DNA from: CAZJAT01 sp964544145
Lineage (GTDB): Bacteria; Hydrothermota; 32-111
Assembly (NCBI GenBank): GCA_964544145.1
Contig: CAZJAT010000031.1
Span: 1 to 17,061 of the forward strand
Direction: 5' to 3'
DNA: 17,061 bases
Shown: one piece after another, positions 15,760 through 17,061 of the stretch
Numbering within the stretch: the first letter of the stretch is position 1
How the letters are laid out: the number at the start of each line of letters is the position of its first letter
Program-made: the position numbers and the translations under genes
The notes under the pieces: generated by a model
Told to the model about the DNA's origin: nothing
Databases searched by the model: none
Seen by the model: the letters and a program-made list of their open reading frames with translations, nothing else

Positions 15760-17018
15760 AAATATTTTTGAACTCATTAATAATAATAACACTTATTACA
15801 TTATCATGTGCATCGGGAATGACATTGCTGGAAAGGAAACAGATTGATTATCCCAATACTCATTTTGCAGTTATTACGGATATACATTATTATTCAGCTG
15901 AGTTGGGAAATACAGGCTATGCATTTGAGGAATATATAAATAATGACAGAAAACTGCTTCTGTTGAGTAAGGACATTATGTGTGCCGCCTCTGACAGCAT
16001 CAAAGCACATGAACCTGATTTCACCATTGTCTGCGGTGATCTGACCAAAGACGGAGAAATGATAAATCATAGAGCAGTTGCAGACATACTGTCCTCTATG
16101 AATAATGTGTATGTAATTCCGGGGAATCATGATATAAATAATCCACATGCCTTTTCCTATTCAAGAGATGAGCATATTGAATCCGTGAATGCTTCTGAAT
16201 TCAAAGAAATCTATAACAATTGCGGGTATAATAAAGCAATATATGCTGACAGCAATTCATTAAGCTATATTGCTGAACCTGTGGAAGGTCTTTTTCTCAT
16301 TGCACTTGACTGCTGTGTATATGACAAAAACAAGAAAAATCCTGAAACATCAGGTTATCTTAAGCACAGCACATTTGAGTGGTTGAAAAAGATACTATCA
16401 AAACACAATGACAAGGCATTTATCTGCATTCTTCATCATCCTATTGTTGAGCATTTTACAGGAATGAAGACACATTATCCGAAATATGTGTTAAGGAATA
16501 ATAAGGAACTTATTGAATTACTTGTAAGATATAATGTTAAATTAACATTTACAGGGCATTTCCACGCAAATGATATCACTTCATTCACATACAGGAATCG
16601 AACGATTTTTGATATTGAAACAGGTTCATTGGTCACATTTCCCAGCCCTGTGCGTTTTGTTTCAATAGAGGATAATATGGCGCATATTGAAACAATACAT
16701 ATTTCTAATCTGAAAGATTTCCCGGACTTTTCATCATATTCTGAAACATATATCAGACAGGGCATTATGTATATTGCTAATACAACATTGAAGTCATTCG
16801 GGGTTAATGATAAAGACAGAGAAGAACTGATTCATACGATTGCAGATGCATTTGTCTGCCATTACAGAGGTGATGAACCTGTATTCCGTATCATTGATTA
16901 TTCAAAACTCTCTCTCAAGGGAAAGATCATTGCATTTACTCAGCGTGGTCTTGTAGAGAATCTTGTAAATGATCTGCCCCCTGGTGATAATAATATCATT
17001 ATCAATCTCAATCCTTAA
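15756..17018 (+). CDS. Exported calcineurin-like metallophosphoesterase, probable lipoprotein
   Basis: The 420-residue product has the full set of metal-binding motifs of the calcineurin-like phosphoesterase family: TDIHYY (Asp42, His44), CGDLTKDGE (Asp95), PGNHDIN (Asn124, His125), LHHP (His227, His228) and GHFHAND (His268, His270). The N-terminus is a signal sequence ending in ITLSCAS, so Cys18 may be lipidated, although the lipobox is not canonical. Family members hydrolyse phosphomonoesters, phosphodiesters or nucleotides with two metal ions; an extracytoplasmic nucleotide or phospholipid phosphodiesterase is plausible. The ATG overlaps the dehydrogenase stop as ATGA and is preceded by AGAGG at 7 bases, so translation is coupled. 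The last ~110 residues follow the catalytic core and have no recognised domain. Confidence 0.9.
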   Translation: MKIFLNSLIIITLITLSCASGMTLLERKQIDYPNTHFAVITDIHYYSAELGNTGYAFEEYINNDRKLLLLSKDIMCAASDSIKAHEPDFTIVCGDLTKDGEMINHRAVADILSSMNNVYVIPGNHDINNPHAFSYSRDEHIESVNASEFKEIYNNCGYNKAIYADSNSLSYIAEPVEGLFLIALDCCVYDKNKKNPETSGYLKHSTFEWLKKILSKHNDKAFICILHHPIVEHFTGMKTHYPKYVLRNNKELIELLVRYNVKLTFTGHFHANDITSFTYRNRTIFDIETGSLVTFPSPVRFVSIEDNMAHIETIHISNLKDFPDFSSYSETYIRQGIMYIANTTLKSFGVNDKDREELIHTIADAFVCHYRGDEPVFRIIDYSKLSLKGKIIAFTQRGLVENLVNDLPPGDNNIIINLNP

Positions 17019-17032
17019 AACCATATTATCAC

Positions 17033-17056
17033 TCACCAGCTTACCAGCCTACCAGC
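17033..17056. repeat. Short 8-base tandem repeat at the window edge
   Basis: Three adjacent copies of the 8-mer NYACCAGC are seen: TCACCAGC, TTACCAGC and CTACCAGC. They begin 15 bases after the metallophosphoesterase stop. The pattern may continue as CACTA... past the window edge, so the array length is unknown. Confidence 0.55.
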
Positions 17057-17061
17057 CACTA

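Overview
This AT-rich bacterial window encodes mostly exported proteins. It points to a Gram-negative member of the Bacteroidetes/FCB-like lineages that use a type IX secretion system (T9SS). The signs are two very large gingipain-type (C25) peptidases with C-terminal sorting-type domains, a lamin-tail-domain surface protein, several signal-peptide or lipoprotein precursors, and strong AGGAGG-type ribosome sites at some genes. A candidate phylum such as Cloacimonadota, WOR-3 or Delongbacteria would fit, but the sequence does not fix the taxon. No rRNA, tRNA, CRISPR array, transposase or integrase was seen.

Layout, left to right. Positions 1-521 (minus) hold the N-terminal part of a lamin-tail-domain protein that runs off the edge. 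Positions 646-2690 (minus) hold two tandem paralogous membrane-anchored SGNH hydrolases joined by an ATGA overlap. Positions 2854-8455 (minus) form a three-gene operon: a C25 peptidase, then an acidic lipoprotein, then a CrtC/AttH lipocalin-like exported protein. Positions 8547-9263 (plus) hold a cysteine-rich cytoplasmic protein of unknown function. It converges, with 2 bases between stops, on an exported esterase at 9266-10042 (minus). Positions 10118-14113 (minus) hold a second C25 peptidase with the same domain order as the first. Positions 14332-14460 (minus) hold a 42-residue protein with a textbook ribosome site. Positions 14653-17018 (plus) form a two-gene operon of an LDH2-type malate/lactate dehydrogenase and an exported metallophosphoesterase, also joined by an ATGA overlap. 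A short 8-base tandem repeat begins at the right edge.

The two peptidases are probably exported by T9SS, cleave themselves or other proteins at or beyond the outer membrane, and are retained or released through their C-terminal domains. The acidic lipoprotein and the CrtC-like protein are co-transcribed with one peptidase, so they may act with it in the envelope. The SGNH proteins, esterase and metallophosphoesterase are further envelope-facing hydrolases.

The most striking signal is in the regulatory DNA. Four independent transcription units (starts at 2690, 8547, 10042 and 14653) each have a sigma70-like -10 box exactly 6 bases before the start codon and no Shine-Dalgarno sequence, as expected for leaderless mRNAs. 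Other units (521, 8455, 14113) have the -10 box 19-23 or so bases upstream plus a clear Shine-Dalgarno. Two initiation modes therefore seem to coexist within 17 kb.
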